The notes beneath the pieces were generated by a model. The model did no database searches. It was not told where the DNA came from and was given only the letters and a program-made list of their open reading frames with translations. Below, piece after piece: positions 36,601-49,177 of a stretch of 64,000 bases of DNA. The stretch comes from Simmondsia chinensis (lineage: Eukaryota; Streptophyta; Magnoliopsida; Caryophyllales; Simmondsiaceae), in the NCBI GenBank assembly GCA_018398585.1, contig JAGTTD010000024.1, forward strand, positions 11,560,071-11,624,070, read 5' to 3'. Each line of letters begins with the position of its first letter. The stretch's first letter is position 1. Both the position numbers and the translations under genes were made by a program.

Positions 36601-38919
36601 TATTTTTAGTGTTTATTAATATAAGTTCTTATAAATAAAACACTAATTTTGATTAAATAAAAAGAAAAAAGAAAAAGAAAATCCCGCTAAGGGCTATCAT
36701 CTTGATGCCTCTTTCTTCCTAAAGCTCGAAACCCTAAATCAATATTAAATTTTCAATCTACTTTCAGAGCACCCTAAAGGTTCGAATCTCAACAAAGGTG
36801 TTCAAACCCTGATGTTCGAATTTGCTGTCTCTCTCACTCTCTCTATTATGCTATTTCAATAGAACAAACCAAGACTGCTTGGTTCCTTTCTCTCTATGTA
36901 ATTTCGCAATTTGCTTTTCTATTTTACAACACATATTATTGCTTTAGCGTGATAGTAATGTCCCATGTTCTCACCGTTTTCTGTATAATGTTGGTTTCTT
37001 GTTTGGGAATTAAAATAATTCAAAGCATAAGAGTGTTGATTAAGGTGCTTAATGGAGATACCAAGTGTCTAATAAAGTGCCTAAACTAACTTTACCATTA
37101 AATGATAACCAATTTTTTTCATAAAAAAAGATAAATGTTCTAAAGAATACACCGAGGAATTACTAAATTATGAAAAACAATAAGACGTTAATTGTTTTAT
37201 TGATAGGGAATTTATCACATAAGGACCCTGAGGTTTGTAAATGTTTTGTCTAATTACCTCAAAATTTCAATTTATACAATGAAGTTTTCAAAATTTTATC
37301 ACTCAGGTACCCTAAAATTTTAGAATTTTACCAGTTATGTACCTTATGCCCGAAATTTGACAAATTGTTTTTAGAAATTGTTAACTTGGAGCATAATTAT
37401 TACAATGTATAGTTGTGCTCTATCATAATGTGATGATTTTTTTTTTGTAAAATGCTAATGTATTGGTTGACATATGGTCTCATATACAGGTGTTCTCAAG
37501 ATATCTTATTGTAAATATTGAATTGCGAGGTTACCTAAGTAATACATGATCAAACCTCAGAATATCTAAGTTATAATTTATTTTTTAATAAGCTAGCAAT
37601 TATATGCTGGTGATATTTTTATCTTACTTATGTTCTAGGGTAGAATCCATATTCCTAATGGCTACTTTTGGCTGGTCGTTCTAGATTGGTTCAGGCCTCA
37701 TGTTTGCGAGTACGCTTGTCTTATATTACGTTTCGACGCCATTTGTCGAAAAAACCTTTATTGTTGATTTGTTTTAAGTTAGGAATATTACAAAGGATGG
37801 TTTCAGTGGTAAAGATGGATGAAAGAATTATACATATTTAATAGGTCTCAGATGGCCCTTCTAAATAGCTATGCTAAATTAATGATTTATTTCAGTACAT
37901 TTTTACATAGGAGTGAAGAATGACAACTAAGGTTTGTTAGTTCCTATTATAGAGTGAAGCTATACATGTGGTATTTTAGAAGTTGTCTTTTGTGCTTAAT
38001 TGCCTTCATTTGGGTATGATTATGGTGTCTTGTTTTATAGTATGTAATTTTGATCTTTCTTCTTATCTTTTAGCTTTCTTAATGATGAATAGTAATGTGA
38101 CTTTTTCTTTAACGAAAATAAGGCTTTTGTTGATTTGGCAACTTGACTATTTGGAGGATGGAGGTCGTAACAATGAGTGAAGTACTCTATCCTTATCTAC
38201 TAAGATGGACAAGGACATTGATTAGCATGATTAGGTCAGTGGTAATCTTCTTCTTTGATTTTTTTTTTTTTTTTTTTTTTTTTGCTTTTTTTTTTTTCCG
38301 CTAATCTTTTGCTCATATATATTTAGTGCAACAAATTCAAGCATTTTGAGTAGTTTGAGATTGTTGTGATTTATGACTCTGTGATTGAGTTTTATACTTT
38401 AGAGTTCGAGTTTGTGATGGTTTTGGTATTAACTAAGAATACAATTTGAATTGTTTGGAATTATATGGAGTTGAACTTTGTGATTGAGTTCTATGTTAAG
38501 TCTGGATTGTTGTGGATTTAGGTTTTTGTGATTGAGTTATATATTGTGAAGCTTGAGTTTGTTATTATTTTGGTATTGATTGAGAATACATTATTGAGTT
38601 GTTTGAAACTATTGTGGAGTTTGGACTACGTGATTGAGTTCTGTGTGGAATTTGAGATTATTTATTTATGACTCTATAATTGAATTCTATACTGTGGAGC
38701 ATGAGTTGTGATTGTTTTGTTGTTCAATAAAAATACATGACCTAAATTGAAAATGTCTAATAATCTAGAGTAATAGAAAAGCACCTATTGAAAACTTACA
38801 ACAAAGAAGGGGGCATCATAGCAACCATTCAAATACTATACACAAAAAGATAAGGTTTTATCTGAAAGGATCATATTTTATCCAAAAAGAGGGTGGGAAT
38901 TGCAAAATTTTAGTTAATT
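36601..38919. other. Interior of the CACTA-like element, possible captured sequence
   Basis: 36690-36900 resembles a transcribed leader (AAACCCTAAATC, then CTCTCTCACTCTCTC). The rest is AT-rich and leader- or intron-like, with a T run at 38259-38299. The small frame 37983-38180 has no recognisable motif. No transposase. Confidence 0.3.
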
Positions 38920-38937
38920 AATTTTGCTTAAAGATTT

Positions 38938-39177
38938 ACCAAAGAGGGCACCAACATGCCGTCACTGGATCCCATTAGAACTCCGAAGTTAAGCGTGCTT
39001 GGGTGAGATTAGTACCAGGATGGGTGACCTCCTGGGAAGTCCTCACCCTCAGGTTGGGGGTACTGGGAAACAGCCTCTCTTCAGGTAACACCCTGAAGGA
39101 GGAAGGCTGCGTACATCCGTCCCCCTAGACCCTGCATAGGCGGGAGCCCTTGAGGCATTGGGTATGTTCCATTCCAC
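38938..39177 (+). mobile_element. 5S-rRNA-headed SINE, copy 2
   Basis: Flanked by perfect 18-bp duplications AATTTTGCTTAAAGATTT at 38920-38937 and 39178-39195. It starts ACCAAAGAGGGCACCAAC as copy 1 does. The 5S-like head has GAAGTTAAGCGTGCTTGGG, AGTACCAGGATGGGTGACC and TCCTGGGAAGTCCTCACC, closer to true 5S rRNA than copy 1. The body contains GGAAACAGCCTCTCTTCAGG and AGACCCTGCATAGGCGGGAG. It retains pol III internal promoter boxes A and C, the likely route of its transcription. Confidence 0.88.
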
Positions 39178-40929
39178 AATTTTGCTTAAAGATTTGGTGC
39201 TTGGATGAAAAGAAATTTGTAATATGAGTTTTGTGTTTATTTTTTTCAGGTATTGGAAGACTTGGACTTCAAATTATTGTTTTTGTTTTAGCTTTTGCTT
39301 GTGAACTGTTGTTGGATTTGTATTTTTGCGAAGTTGCTAAAATATAAATTATGCAATGTACGGTTTTAGTGTTTCCTAGATGTAAATTTTGGAAGTTAGT
39401 ACTTGGATATCTAATTTTCAAGGATATTTTAACTTTTACATGCGAAGGTATTGCAACATTGGATTATGGGTATCTATGTAAGTATAGGTTATACTCTGTT
39501 ATTGTACAGTTGTTATAAGCGATGCGGAAGGTTTGTCATAGTACATGCATGTACAAGTGTTATGAATGATGTGGAAAATATCTTTGTATTACATGGCTTG
39601 ACAAGTGTTGTACAACGCAAATTTTCGTATATAAAAGGGACATAGAGATATTTGTGGTTCTATTAAGTTTACTAAATAATTGTACATGGTCTTTAATGAT
39701 AATAAGTTTTATTGTTATAACTGTGACTGATGGAGGAAAGAATGTTTAACGACAGATTTTCTTCTCGTTAATTGGTGGGAAATGTTTTAACCATGGTTAG
39801 ATGTTGCTATTCTTTTTTAATGATAATCTAGATTGACATTACTATTTTCTACTAATAGCGGGAAAAAATTTAACGATAGTGTTTCTTATCGTTAAAACGT
39901 TTTCTTGTATGGTGGTAAGTGTTTATTATGATGGAAGTTGTCATTGTTATTAACGAAGTCATTATTGACGGTGCCATTTGACGTTAAAGATTTTAATTTT
40001 AATGACAACTTGTGCTATTGTTATTGATCTAGCTTTTAATGATGGACGAAGTATACTATCGTAAATACTTTTTAACCACAGCTAGGTTCAACCGTCATTG
40101 ATCCTAAGTACTATTAACATCAAAAGCAATTACAACGGTGAATAACAGGAAATTTTCCCCATCGTTAACAGTATTAGCGACAGTAAATCAAGCTTTTACG
40201 ACAAGAATCACCATTGTTAATAACCCTTTTTCTTGTAAGTTCTTTTACTTCACCATAAATGTAACATGCCATCTTTTACAAGGAATTCAATCTTCCTTCT
40301 TTCATTCTACTATTAATGTCACAAACCATCATTTTCAAAAGAAAATAATACACAAGAACTACTTCATACGAGTCGAGTATCGAGTCGAGTACCACTTCAA
40401 GTATCAAGTCAAGTACTTAATCGAGTATCAAGTTGAGTATTTAATCAAGTAACGAGCTGAGTATTTATTAGGGTATCGATTTGAGTATTTAATCAAGTAT
40501 CGAGCCAAGTAGTTCACTAATTGACTCGTACTTGTTTATTAATCAAGTATCTTTTGATACTCGAACTCGATTAATTCGAGTTCGAGTCGAGTTTTATTCG
40601 AGCTACTCACGAGCTATTCACGAGGGGCTCAGATCGTTTATACCCCTACCCATTACTATCCTAGATTAGTGACACACACACACACATATATATCTTAATT
40701 GCATTGTGCCCCCAATGGGCACAAATCCTGGATGCACACTTCTATGAAGTGGATGCAGTGCAAAGGGAGAAGGGCGAAGGAGGAATAATTATTGAACTGG
40801 AGCTTGCGCATGAAGGTGGTATAGATAAGAGGGTATGGCCTCAACCAATTGGGGCTTGGAGATAGCTTTTACTAACATTGGAGACCCTTCGCATGAGATG
40901 CTTTTAAGGAAAACAAGTTAACTTAAAAG

Positions 40930-41490
40930 AGAGTACAGATATAAGAAATGGAGATCTTAAAGCGGATTCTTTACTAAGAAAAGGCACTTATTAGCCATCT
41001 AGTGGGGGTAAACTTTCTTTTGCTGCTATTCAAGATTCAATGAAACAATTTTGGCTTGAAATAATAAAACGGAAAGTACTCCTTCATGACAAAGATTGGA
41101 TTTTCTTTATATTTGATTCTATTGGAGACTATAGATATTCTTAAGAGTGATCCAAATTTGATGAGACAACGTCCACTCATTTTGCGGCAATGGTCTTCCT
41201 CTTTTAGCTTTGAAGGTCAAGAATTGTCTAGAGTGGCTAGTTGTGTGCATACCCCCTTATATGCAGACAATATGACGGCTTTGTGTCAGAGTATCTTATG
41301 TAAGGATACTTATTGATGTTAATATTTCTGAACCTTTGAAGAAAAGCATTGAGAACAAGCTCCCTAAAGAGATGTTATTGCTTAGAGAGTTTGGTATCAT
41401 ATGATGGTATTCAAATTGCAAGAAGACAGGTCATGAGACAAGTATTTGTCCTAAAGTTCCTGAAGCTCAAGTTCCTAAAGAAGGATAGAC
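40930..41490 (+). pseudogene. LINE ORF1 relic with zinc knuckle
   Basis: GDLKADSLLRKGTY, a stop, FAAIQDSMKQFW and KVLLHDKDWIFFIF resemble the DUF4283 domain start. Further on, WYSNCKKTGHETSICPK is a CX2CX4HX4C knuckle (first Cys changed to Tyr-Ser context, C at NCKKTGH). Multiple stops. Confidence 0.6.
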
Positions 41491-41959
41491 TGAAGCTCGC
41501 AAGGGCATCAGTCTAATTGGAGCACGAAGCATGCAATAGTCTTAAGTGGGAATAGATTTAATGCCCCTTGCGGATGATGGAGAGAAAGCCTATGATGAGG
41601 AGTTGTCTCTTGGGAGAGAGAGGGAGAGGAGGGGATGGTTGCCTTTCAGCAAATTAATTAATGATTGGAACTTGGTATCAGAGGCATGAATAAGGGTTTT
41701 AAAGCTGTAGAAGTCCAATGTTTCACTAGTAGCAATAGAATAAGACGATGTGGTATCCTTGATACAAGAATAATGGAAGAAAAAATTACTAATATTAGGA
41801 AAAGACCTTTACAGGTTGGGAATTATGCTCAACCTACAAAATGGGTCGTAAACATAGAATTTTGGTTCTTTAGGATCCTATGTATGCAAACATAGACATG
41901 AAGAGGTTGAATTTCAGTTGTTCATTCGGCTTAATGAAATGCGAGATATTGGGACTTTT

Positions 41960-42420
41960 ATAGTACTATATGCTATGGGGAGAATAAAGTAGGGGTAGAA
42001 GGAAGCTTGGGGAAGCATTGGGTAGTATCAGTGATAGTATTAACAAGCCTTGGGAACTTTAATGCAGTGTTTGATTATGGAGATCGAGAGGCGGAGTTGA
42101 GGTTTCACTACATGGTATTAGAGATTTTTGTGAATGTTTGGAGAGGGCAAAATTATTTGAGTGTAAATCAATAGGTTGTCATTTTAAGGTCTAATCTTAG
42201 GGAAAGTAACCAATTGGGATTCAGTCCCAGATAGACCATGCATTCGGAATTGTCTATGGCATGAATCGATAGGGGCTCAATCCTTTATTCTCCCACTTGG
42301 TGTATCTGATCAGGATCCTCTTGTGATCTAAAGAAATTGGGATTGAAAGACGAATAAATCTTTTAAGAAGGCTAATTGGGAAAAAAACTATCAGAGGTAC
42401 ATCGAGTTTCTTACTTAAGA
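41960..42420 (+). pseudogene. LINE endonuclease C-terminal relic
   Basis: DRPCIRNCLWHESIGA, ILPLGVSDQDPLVI matches the end of plant L1 endonucleases (D..L.......W........LP.G.SDH.P), with the usual SDH histidine changed to Gln. Heavily mutated upstream. Confidence 0.55.
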
Positions 42421-43063
42421 AAAACTGAAAAGAGTTTAAGGCAGATCTAAAGATGATGTAGCATCAAGTTCCAAGTGGTATATTAGGGGCTATAATGAAT
42501 GCGCTTGGTAAATTATATCAGCTTCAGGAACGAGATCCATAGAACAAAGAACAAATCCAAAGCACGAATGTAAAGCTAATTCATCTTCTAAATGCAGAGC
42601 GGGAGTATATCTTCCAGCGCGCAAATTCATTTGAATATGGATGATGTGGGATCTGTATATTTTTATAACTCGATACAAAGCTAGGGGCAGATGAATGCTA
42701 TTTGGTCAATTGTTAATGAGGATGCGCAGATAATTGAGGATCCAAAGGATATGGAAGCATTCGTTTCTAGAATCTCCTTCTTAAGAACTAGAGGATAGAG
42801 AACAAATCTAAAGGGATAAAATAAAGCTGATTGATCTTTTAAATGCAGAGCGGGGATAAATCTGTTAGCGTCATAAACTCTATCATTTGAATATGATTGA
42901 TGTGAGATATGCATATTTTTATAACTAGATCAAGCTAGGGGGCAGAGGAATCCTTTTTAATCTATTATTAATGAGGTCAGGATCAAAATGATGTGGAATA
43001 ATTCCTTCATTTTTACAATCAGCTTCTTGAGGCGACAACTACTTCTTGTGGTCTAGAACGGGG

Positions 43064-43084
43064 CGGGGGGGGGGGGGGGGGGGG
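43064..43084. repeat. Poly(G) run, 20 bases
   Basis: G run at 43065-43084, preceded by CGGGGC, inside the LINE relic. Confidence 0.9.
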
Positions 43085-43539
43085 TGATTGATCAAGGTGC
43101 TATTCTTTCCCCCGAGGATGGAGACAGCCTTTTGGCACCAGTATCTGATGCAGCAATTAAGCAGGTGTTCTGGTATATTCCGATGTCCAGTTCTCCAAGG
43201 CCGGATGGTCTACCGACTGAATATTTTGGGTGTCATGGAATATTGTGAGAGGAGATATATGTCGAGCCATTAAGGAAATCTTCAGGAAGGGCCTTTCTCT
43301 TAAGAGCTTAAATGCTCTAGCAATATGTTTGGTGCCAGAGACAGAAAATCCTCAAACTGTTAAGGATTATACCAATTTTGTGTTACAATATAGTGTATAA
43401 AGTGATTTCAAAGCTCTTGGCTATTGCCTAATGGAAGTTTCTAGTAAACTAACTAATGGGGCACAAGGAGCTTTTATGAAAGGAAGAAATAGTGTGATAA
43501 TATTCTGTTAGTGTAGGAGATTATCAAGCATTATGGTCG

Positions 43540-44340
43540 AAGTAATATATTTCCTAGATGTTAGCTTAAAGTTGATGTGAGGAAGGCATATGACTCAGTT
43601 GCATGATGTTTCCTAAAAGATTTGTTGAAAGGCTTGTGTTTCCTGCAAAAGTTAATAGAGTTGATAATGGAGTATATTTTCAACTCTTTTTATTCTTGGA
43701 ATTTTCAAAGGAGGTAAAGTCCAAGACAAGGGGATCCAATTTCTCCCTATCTATTTATAATTTGTATAGAACATTTTGCACATCTATTTTAAGAGGGTAA
43801 AAAGCTGCAACTTTAGTTTCCATCTAAAATGTTGTAAATTGGTACTTACCCATATGATCTTTGCGGATGATCTATTAATTTTGACTTGTGGGGATGACAA
43901 GTCAGTTAGTATAGCGTGGGAGACATTTCAACAGTTCTCGCATTCTCAAGACCGAAGACCAACAATAGGAATCCGTAACTTGCTCTACTGGAATTCCTAT
44001 TGGAGTTAGACATAGAATTCTGGAGTTAAACATAGAATTCTGGATAGGTTGCAGTTCTAAGAGGAATAATTACCCCTTTGCTATCTAGGTTTCTGATTGC
44101 ACATTCAAGAATTTGCACATTCAAGAATTCGAGTAAATCAGTGTGGAATATGTTGAGTAAGCTTCGGTCGAAGAGAATGATTTGGTATGATCTTTCATTG
44201 TCTATTGGGAGATTGGAGCTAATAAGGTTGGTATTGGTTAGCTCTTTTTCTTACTGGTGTAATGTCTTTTCGATGCCTAAATAACTGAGTCAAGAGGTCC
44301 CAAAAATGCTATTTGCTTTTCTTTGGACTGGTGGTGTAGA
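43540..44340 (+). pseudogene. LINE reverse transcriptase relic
   Basis: LKVDVRKAYDSVA (motif A), then LKGLCFPAKV, KTRG...ISPYLFIICIEHF-like sequence, and LTHMIFADDLLILTCGDD (motif C, FADD). Then SIGRLELIRLVLVSSFSYW and FAFLWTGGVDHRRA, the C-terminal plant L1 region. Spread over three frames, with repeated stops and a short duplication GACATAGAATTCTGGA near 44010-44045. Confidence 0.8.
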
Positions 44341-44739
44341 CCATAGAAGGGCCTTTATTCCAAAAGCCTGGGATAAACTTTACTACTTGAAAGAAGAGGG
44401 AGGTTTTGGTTTATATCAACCTGAGATTGGGAATTAGGCTTATTTCCTAAAACAACTTTGGATTATGAGTGAAGAAGGAATCATTATGACTTAAATGGGT
44501 GCATGGTATCTATAAGAAGCAGGGACAATTATGGGCTATGCAGACTAAGTTTAATGACTCAATTACTTGGAAGAGCTTGCTTGGGCTGCAAAGTGATTTT
44601 GTTAGGCGCTTTGGCTCACCTGAAACATAAATTCCCAGTTAGAGGGTATGTGAAGGATCAGAAATTGATAATCCAATTGGCTAATAATATAGTTAGTCAT
44701 AGAAATTTGTTATGTCACTAGAAAAGAACAATTAGGTGT

Positions 44740-45000
44740 CATAAAAACATCCCTTGACGTAGCGTAATTCTATGGCTAGCGTGCCCAAGGGTGTTTGAAT
44801 ACCAAGGGTCGACTATAGCGCAAAGGGGTTGCCTTAGCTTCTCGATGCTCATTATGTATGGAAAAGAATGGAAGTATTAGGCATATCCTTTTTGAGTGCA
44901 CTTGGTCTGAGAATATATTAAAAGCAATACATTGTTGGCTAAAGTTTGGAGAGCTCGTTCGTTAGAGGAGGTATGGTGATGGAATGGTTCAACTATGAGG
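44740..45000 (+). pseudogene. LINE C-terminal zf-RVT relic
   Basis: RCSLCMEKNGSIRHILFECT, then WSENILK: the CX2C...HX4C zinc-binding domain found at the end of plant L1 ORF2 proteins. Confidence 0.7.
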
Positions 45001-45340
45001 TTCAAAATAAACTATTAGAAGCAAAGGTAGGAGGCCATGCCTGTTGGTTGTTTACTTTATATAGGGAGAAAGAAATAATACAGTCTTTGGAGAGAAGGGT
45101 AGGACAATAAAACTAGTTTGTTTTGAAATTCAAAATAATATATGATGTAGGATGAATTTCAAGAAATTGGATATTGAGTTATGACATATTAGATAAGAGT
45201 GCAGTTGTATGTAGGACAGGTGGTGGAACTAGTTTGTTTTTGCTTGCCTTTTTTCGATTTTGCTTCTTTGAGTTGTATAAGGCTCATTTTACACATTTGT
45301 TGATAGTAATGAAATTGTGCTTATCTTTTGGCAAATGAAT

Positions 45341-46344
45341 AGTTTTAATTATATTTTAATTTTTAACATACTTTAATTAGATAATTTAATTCTTTTCCAT
45401 AATATAAATACAGATTTTGTCACAATTATACATTAATATTATTAAAATAATTGACTACAATTTTATAAATTTTCATATTTTTTGCTTGACCTAAAAAATA
45501 TACATTGGATAATTGAAATTCATTTGAAAATAATTTATTCTAACTTATTAATTGATTTTTAAATTAATACTAAACTAATACAATAAATTACAATAAGTTA
45601 TAGGTTATAAACTATGCCATATATGTCATATGAAACAAAAATATAGAGTAAGTTATATAGTAGTACTTTGAGGTTTAGTATATTAATTTTTTTAGTTTAC
45701 AAAATTTAGAAAATAATATTTTAATCCGCAGGTATATGTATTGAATAATTTAGCCACATGATAGTGTGTAAGGGTCTAGAATATGTCTCTCACTTTGCTC
45801 TTTTTGGTTAACAATATCATAACATAGTGGTTCATAACATAGTGGTTCATATATAGCATGCAAGGGCAAAATGGATTTATTAACAAATAAGGGCATGTTT
45901 GAAACCATTTTACACAGCCATTTGGACTGGCTTTTAAAATATATGTAACTTTCGGGCTAAAATATTATTTAATAAAGTGTGTTGACTTAAAAACTTAATA
46001 TACCAAACCTCGTAGTACCAATTGTTGGAGAAATAGGTTGAATGAGTGATCAAAATATGACTCTTATTTCAATCAAAGTGATCTTAAGGGTTACAAAACT
46101 GATGAACAGAAAGGACTTAAAATAAAGATGACAATAGGGTAAGAATTAATCGAAGAAATTGCTGAGCCGTGAAAAATTCACTGCCCTAAGTCATCTATGT
46201 CCCTACAGAGGTACAATGGGATGAACGACACTTTGATCCCGAGGGTTAACACGGTGCCCACCTTAACAATGTACTCCAGGGAGATGGGTTGGGATATGTC
46301 CCAACTTGCTCAGTAGTGGTCGAGTGAATTAACAATGGAATTAA
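45341..46344. other. AT-rich spacer
   Basis: No gene recognised. A small direct duplication (CATAACATAGTGGTTCATA) lies at about 45820-45850. Confidence 0.3.
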
Positions 46345-46522
46345 ATTAGTCTTTGTATGTTTAGTTTTTTTCAGGTTGGACTCATTAGGGTTGATCTTTG
46401 TGCTTTGCTTCCTTATTTTCTTTTCGGTTTGTTTGAGGTTCTTGTGGTAGTTGTATTCCGTTGGCCCGATGCTTTACACCTACCTTGGGCTTGTATTCAA
46501 CTATCAAAAAAAAAAAAAAAAT
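46345..46522 (+). mobile_element. LINE 3' end with poly(A) tail
   Basis: TTTTCTTTTCGGTTTGTTTG, then CCGATGCTTTACACC, GCTTGTATTCAACTATC and an A run of about 16 (46506-46521). This is the look of a severely 5'-truncated plant L1 3' untranslated end. The frame 46357-46542 is incidental. Confidence 0.5.
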
Positions 46523-48150
46523 GGAGAAGAGAATTATTTTGAGAGAGAAAGAAAGTCGTGGAGAAGGAGATGAGTTTTTGTAAATTTCACGTATTTTCTA
46601 TGTGTTTAATAAATCCCTAAGGGAAAATCCTTGCAAGTTAAGGAAATAATCTTGGCCTTAGAATCTAGCTATAATAAGGAAACTAGCGGATACGAGAGAG
46701 CGTAAAAATATGGCTTCAGTTATGGATAAAACGGTTTATTAAAAGAGCGGGAATGGACGCAGTAAAAACACATACTCGAGCTCAAGGTTGTAGCCTTGAG
46801 CCTTGAGGGGTTAGAAAAAGTCCACGACATGACACGAGCAGGCGCGTGCATGTGTGGCTCACCCTGCCCACTCTAGGTGCTAAAGACTTTACTAAGTACA
46901 ATTACAAGGGAGTATATAAATAAGATTCTCCACCACTATTCTTCATATGTGGGATTGAGGTACTTTCACAAGATATAAAAATTAAAGCACACTACCTCCA
47001 AATTTCAACATCAGTATGTTATTTAGCTCCAAAAACATAATAAGCATATTAGCTCTAATGTCCAAAATTATTAGTTGGATCTTAATACATTTTCAACAAC
47101 ACTTATCAAATTAATTGACCAAACACCTTAATTACTTTTCTCTATAACATAACACTTCCATATCATAACTATTGCCTTTTCCCCAAATTTTGTCATGGCT
47201 AAGTTATTTTGTTCACTTAGTGGCTTCCCGAAACAACAACTGGGTACATTTTTCTTCTCTTACATGATAGTTGTGTTTAAAAAAAAAAAGTAAAATAGTG
47301 AGAATTGCAGTGAAAATTACAGGAAATTTTGAATAAAAAATCCAGTAAAATTAACGAGATTATAGTGATATGCAGCAAATATAGCAGGAAAAAGTACTAC
47401 AAAATTGCAGAAAAGTTAACCTGTTAACTGCTGTAAAATGTAGTAAAATTAATATGTAAAACAATGAAATATGCAGCTAAGAAATACAGTAAGAAAAGCT
47501 GGTATGATTGCACCTAGAAGAAATAATCACAGCAATCAAATAGTACCGGAAAGTGGAGAAATTGACTAGAGTACGAAAATACCGCACCGTAGTAAATAAC
47601 CATTGTCCTAAAAGACGATTTCGCCATTGCTCCGGTGCAAATAGTAGTATTGGCAGCCGCCCTCCAGGATTAACACTGTCCGACTGTTTGCACTCGTTAA
47701 TTGCTGGGTAGGAGAGCTCGAGAACTTTGCCCAGGTAATTGAGAGAGTGAATGAATAGAAGAGGGGAGAAAAGGTATAAAAGAAGGAGAGTATTGCTGGT
47801 TGATGTGTCTTTGTACCATGTAGAAAATTTCTTACTATACTAAACCTCAAGTAGCAGCAAGTAAATATGAATTAATGGCCTGTAATGCTATTATGTCAAC
47901 GTTAAAAAATGGCTTTGCTATTACAGAGCTGGAATTTAATTGCCAACGTTTAGCTGGATTGATTACCACCAGTCAAAATGCCAATAAATAGAGAAGCAAT
48001 GAACATGAAATGGTAAGGGCAGCGGTAAAAGGTTTTTTTTCGTAAAATAAACACACCCGTTAAGAAAAAGATTACCCACACCCTCGCCCGAGCTCGAGCG
48101 GCGCTTGCATGCGGTTCCCATTTCTCACCCATTACTTAATTCAAATGGAG

Positions 48151-48154
<4 letters not shown>
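46523..48154. other. Spacer without recognised gene
   Basis: Includes a loosely repetitive zone of (G/A)CAGTAAAATTA-like pieces (47290-47510). Frames on the minus strand at 47608-47850 and 47950-48132 have no family resemblance. Confidence 0.3.

Positions 48155-48184
<30 letters not shown>
48155..48184. repeat. (TA)n microsatellite
   Basis: About 15 TA dinucleotides, just left of the TRIM composite. Confidence 0.9.
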
Positions 48185-48186
<2 letters not shown>

Positions 48187-48327
48187 AACTCTACAAAACC
48201 CCCTTATTTTTCCAATGTCGAATAGCACACTATCATTTTTCCAATGTGAATGTAATTTTTCCATAACACTTAAGCTAGCTTGTATCATTTTTCCAATAAG
48301 TTGTATTCCAAAAGTGCTTATACAAAA

Positions 48328-48529
48328 TGTTGAGAACTCCATATGTGAGTCTATGTAGTAGAATCCCACATTGGAGTTCAGAGAATGAAGAGATTAATTT
48401 ATAAGTATAATAAGTTACTCTACCTTTTGCCAATTGATTTTAGGATGAAACCCCACTCGAGCTCACATGTGAATCTCATGTGTGCCAACACCATGGAGTC
48501 GGGCCCAAAAGGCCCGGTGAAATTTAACA
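48328..48529 (+). repeat. TRIM LTR1
   Basis: Starts TGTTGAGAACTCC, ends AAATTTAACA; contains GGGCCCAAAAGGCCC. Followed at once by primer-binding site TGCTATCAGAGC (48530-48541). Confidence 0.88.
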
Positions 48530-48699
48530 TGCTATCAGAGCGGGTGGACGATCCTGGACTCTTGTTTGTCGGCACCTTGTCCTTGAAAAGAGGGGTGTAT
48601 TTGTGTTTGGTGCTCTAGGGTCCTCTCCAATATGTTGGATCCAATTGAACCGGAGAAGGGAAGGAGTGCATTTGAAATAGAATCACATGTGAGGGGGAG

Positions 48700-48900
48700 T
48701 GTTGAGAACTCCACATGTGAGTCCATGTAGTAGAATCCCACATTAGAGTTGAGAGAATGAAGAGATTAATTTATAAGTGTAGTGGGTTACTCTACCTATT
48801 GCCAATTGGTTTTAGGATGAAACTCCACTCGGGCTCATGTGTGGATATCATATGTGCCAACTCCATGGGTTGGGCCTAAAAGGCCTAGTGAAATTTACCA
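48700..48900 (+). repeat. TRIM LTR2
   Basis: Preceded by purine tract GAGGGGGAG; starts TGTTGAGAACTCC. It is followed by ATGCATCAGAGCGGG, a decayed primer-binding site. Confidence 0.88.
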
Positions 48901-49165
48901 ATGCATCAGAGCGGGTGAATGATCCTGGACTCTTGTTTGGGGGGAAAAGCACGTGTGTAGTAGTATTTGAGTGAATATTTTCTTCCTATAATAAAAATAG
49001 GAAATCAGTATCAATTCCTATTCTTAATCAAAGGGATTAGTTTAAGAAAGCTATATTTCTTCCTTCTTTACTTCTCAACCACAATTATATATATGTCTTA
49101 GAGGATTGTATTAATTTTATGTATGTTTTTACTCAATAATACAATATAATACTTTAAATTCCATT

Positions 49166-49177
49166 TGGTATCAGAGC
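49166..49177 (+). other. Copia primer-binding site
   Basis: TGGTATCAGAGC, complementary to the 3' end of plant initiator Met tRNA, two bases after the LTR. Confidence 0.9.

Larger units (their letters stand above)
36355..40240. mobile_element. CACTA-like (En/Spm) element, non-coding, nested in the hAT-like element
   Basis: Near the right border CCCTTTTTCTTGTAAG (about 40224-40239) is the inverse of a CACTACAAGAAAAA tip with changes. A second such tip, GTTTTCTTGTATGGTG, lies at about 39900. The left border near 36360-36385 has AAACAAGAAAATTGG. The regions just inside (36385-36600 and 39720-40220) are full of short AACGAC/CGTTAA motifs in both directions, the subterminal repeats typical of CACTA elements. 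The centre is transposase-free. Tips are degenerate and the 3-bp duplication was not determined. Confidence 0.55.
36051..40648. mobile_element. hAT-like outer element, now split by nested insertions
   Basis: Left tip TAGGGGTGTAATTGAGCCGA at 36051, right tip TTTATACCCCTA ending at 40648: terminal inverted repeats TAGGGGT(G/A)TAA. Flanks are CCCCTTAC (36043-36050) and CCCATTAC (40649-40656), an 8-bp duplication with one mismatch, the size expected for hAT. The subterminal parts are rich in CTCGAACTCGA and GAGTCGAGTAT motifs on both sides (36060-36220, 40370-40620). Almost all of the middle is a CACTA-like insertion, so the original element was probably under 1 kb. Confidence 0.65.
40750..45340 (+). 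mobile_element. L1-type LINE, heavily decayed
   Basis: Plus-strand fragments in LINE order: DUF4283-like ORF1 start near 40940, CCHC knuckle near 41410, endonuclease tail near 42180-42340, reverse transcriptase 43540-44340, zf-RVT near 44850. Every domain is broken by frameshifts and stops. Ends are approximate. A 3' T/A-rich end is suggested near 45330, but no poly(A) tail or duplication was proved. Confidence 0.8.

Noticed and set aside
47608..48132. Minus-strand frames 47608-47850 and 47950-48132
   Set aside because: Short, no motif, no splice or promoter support.
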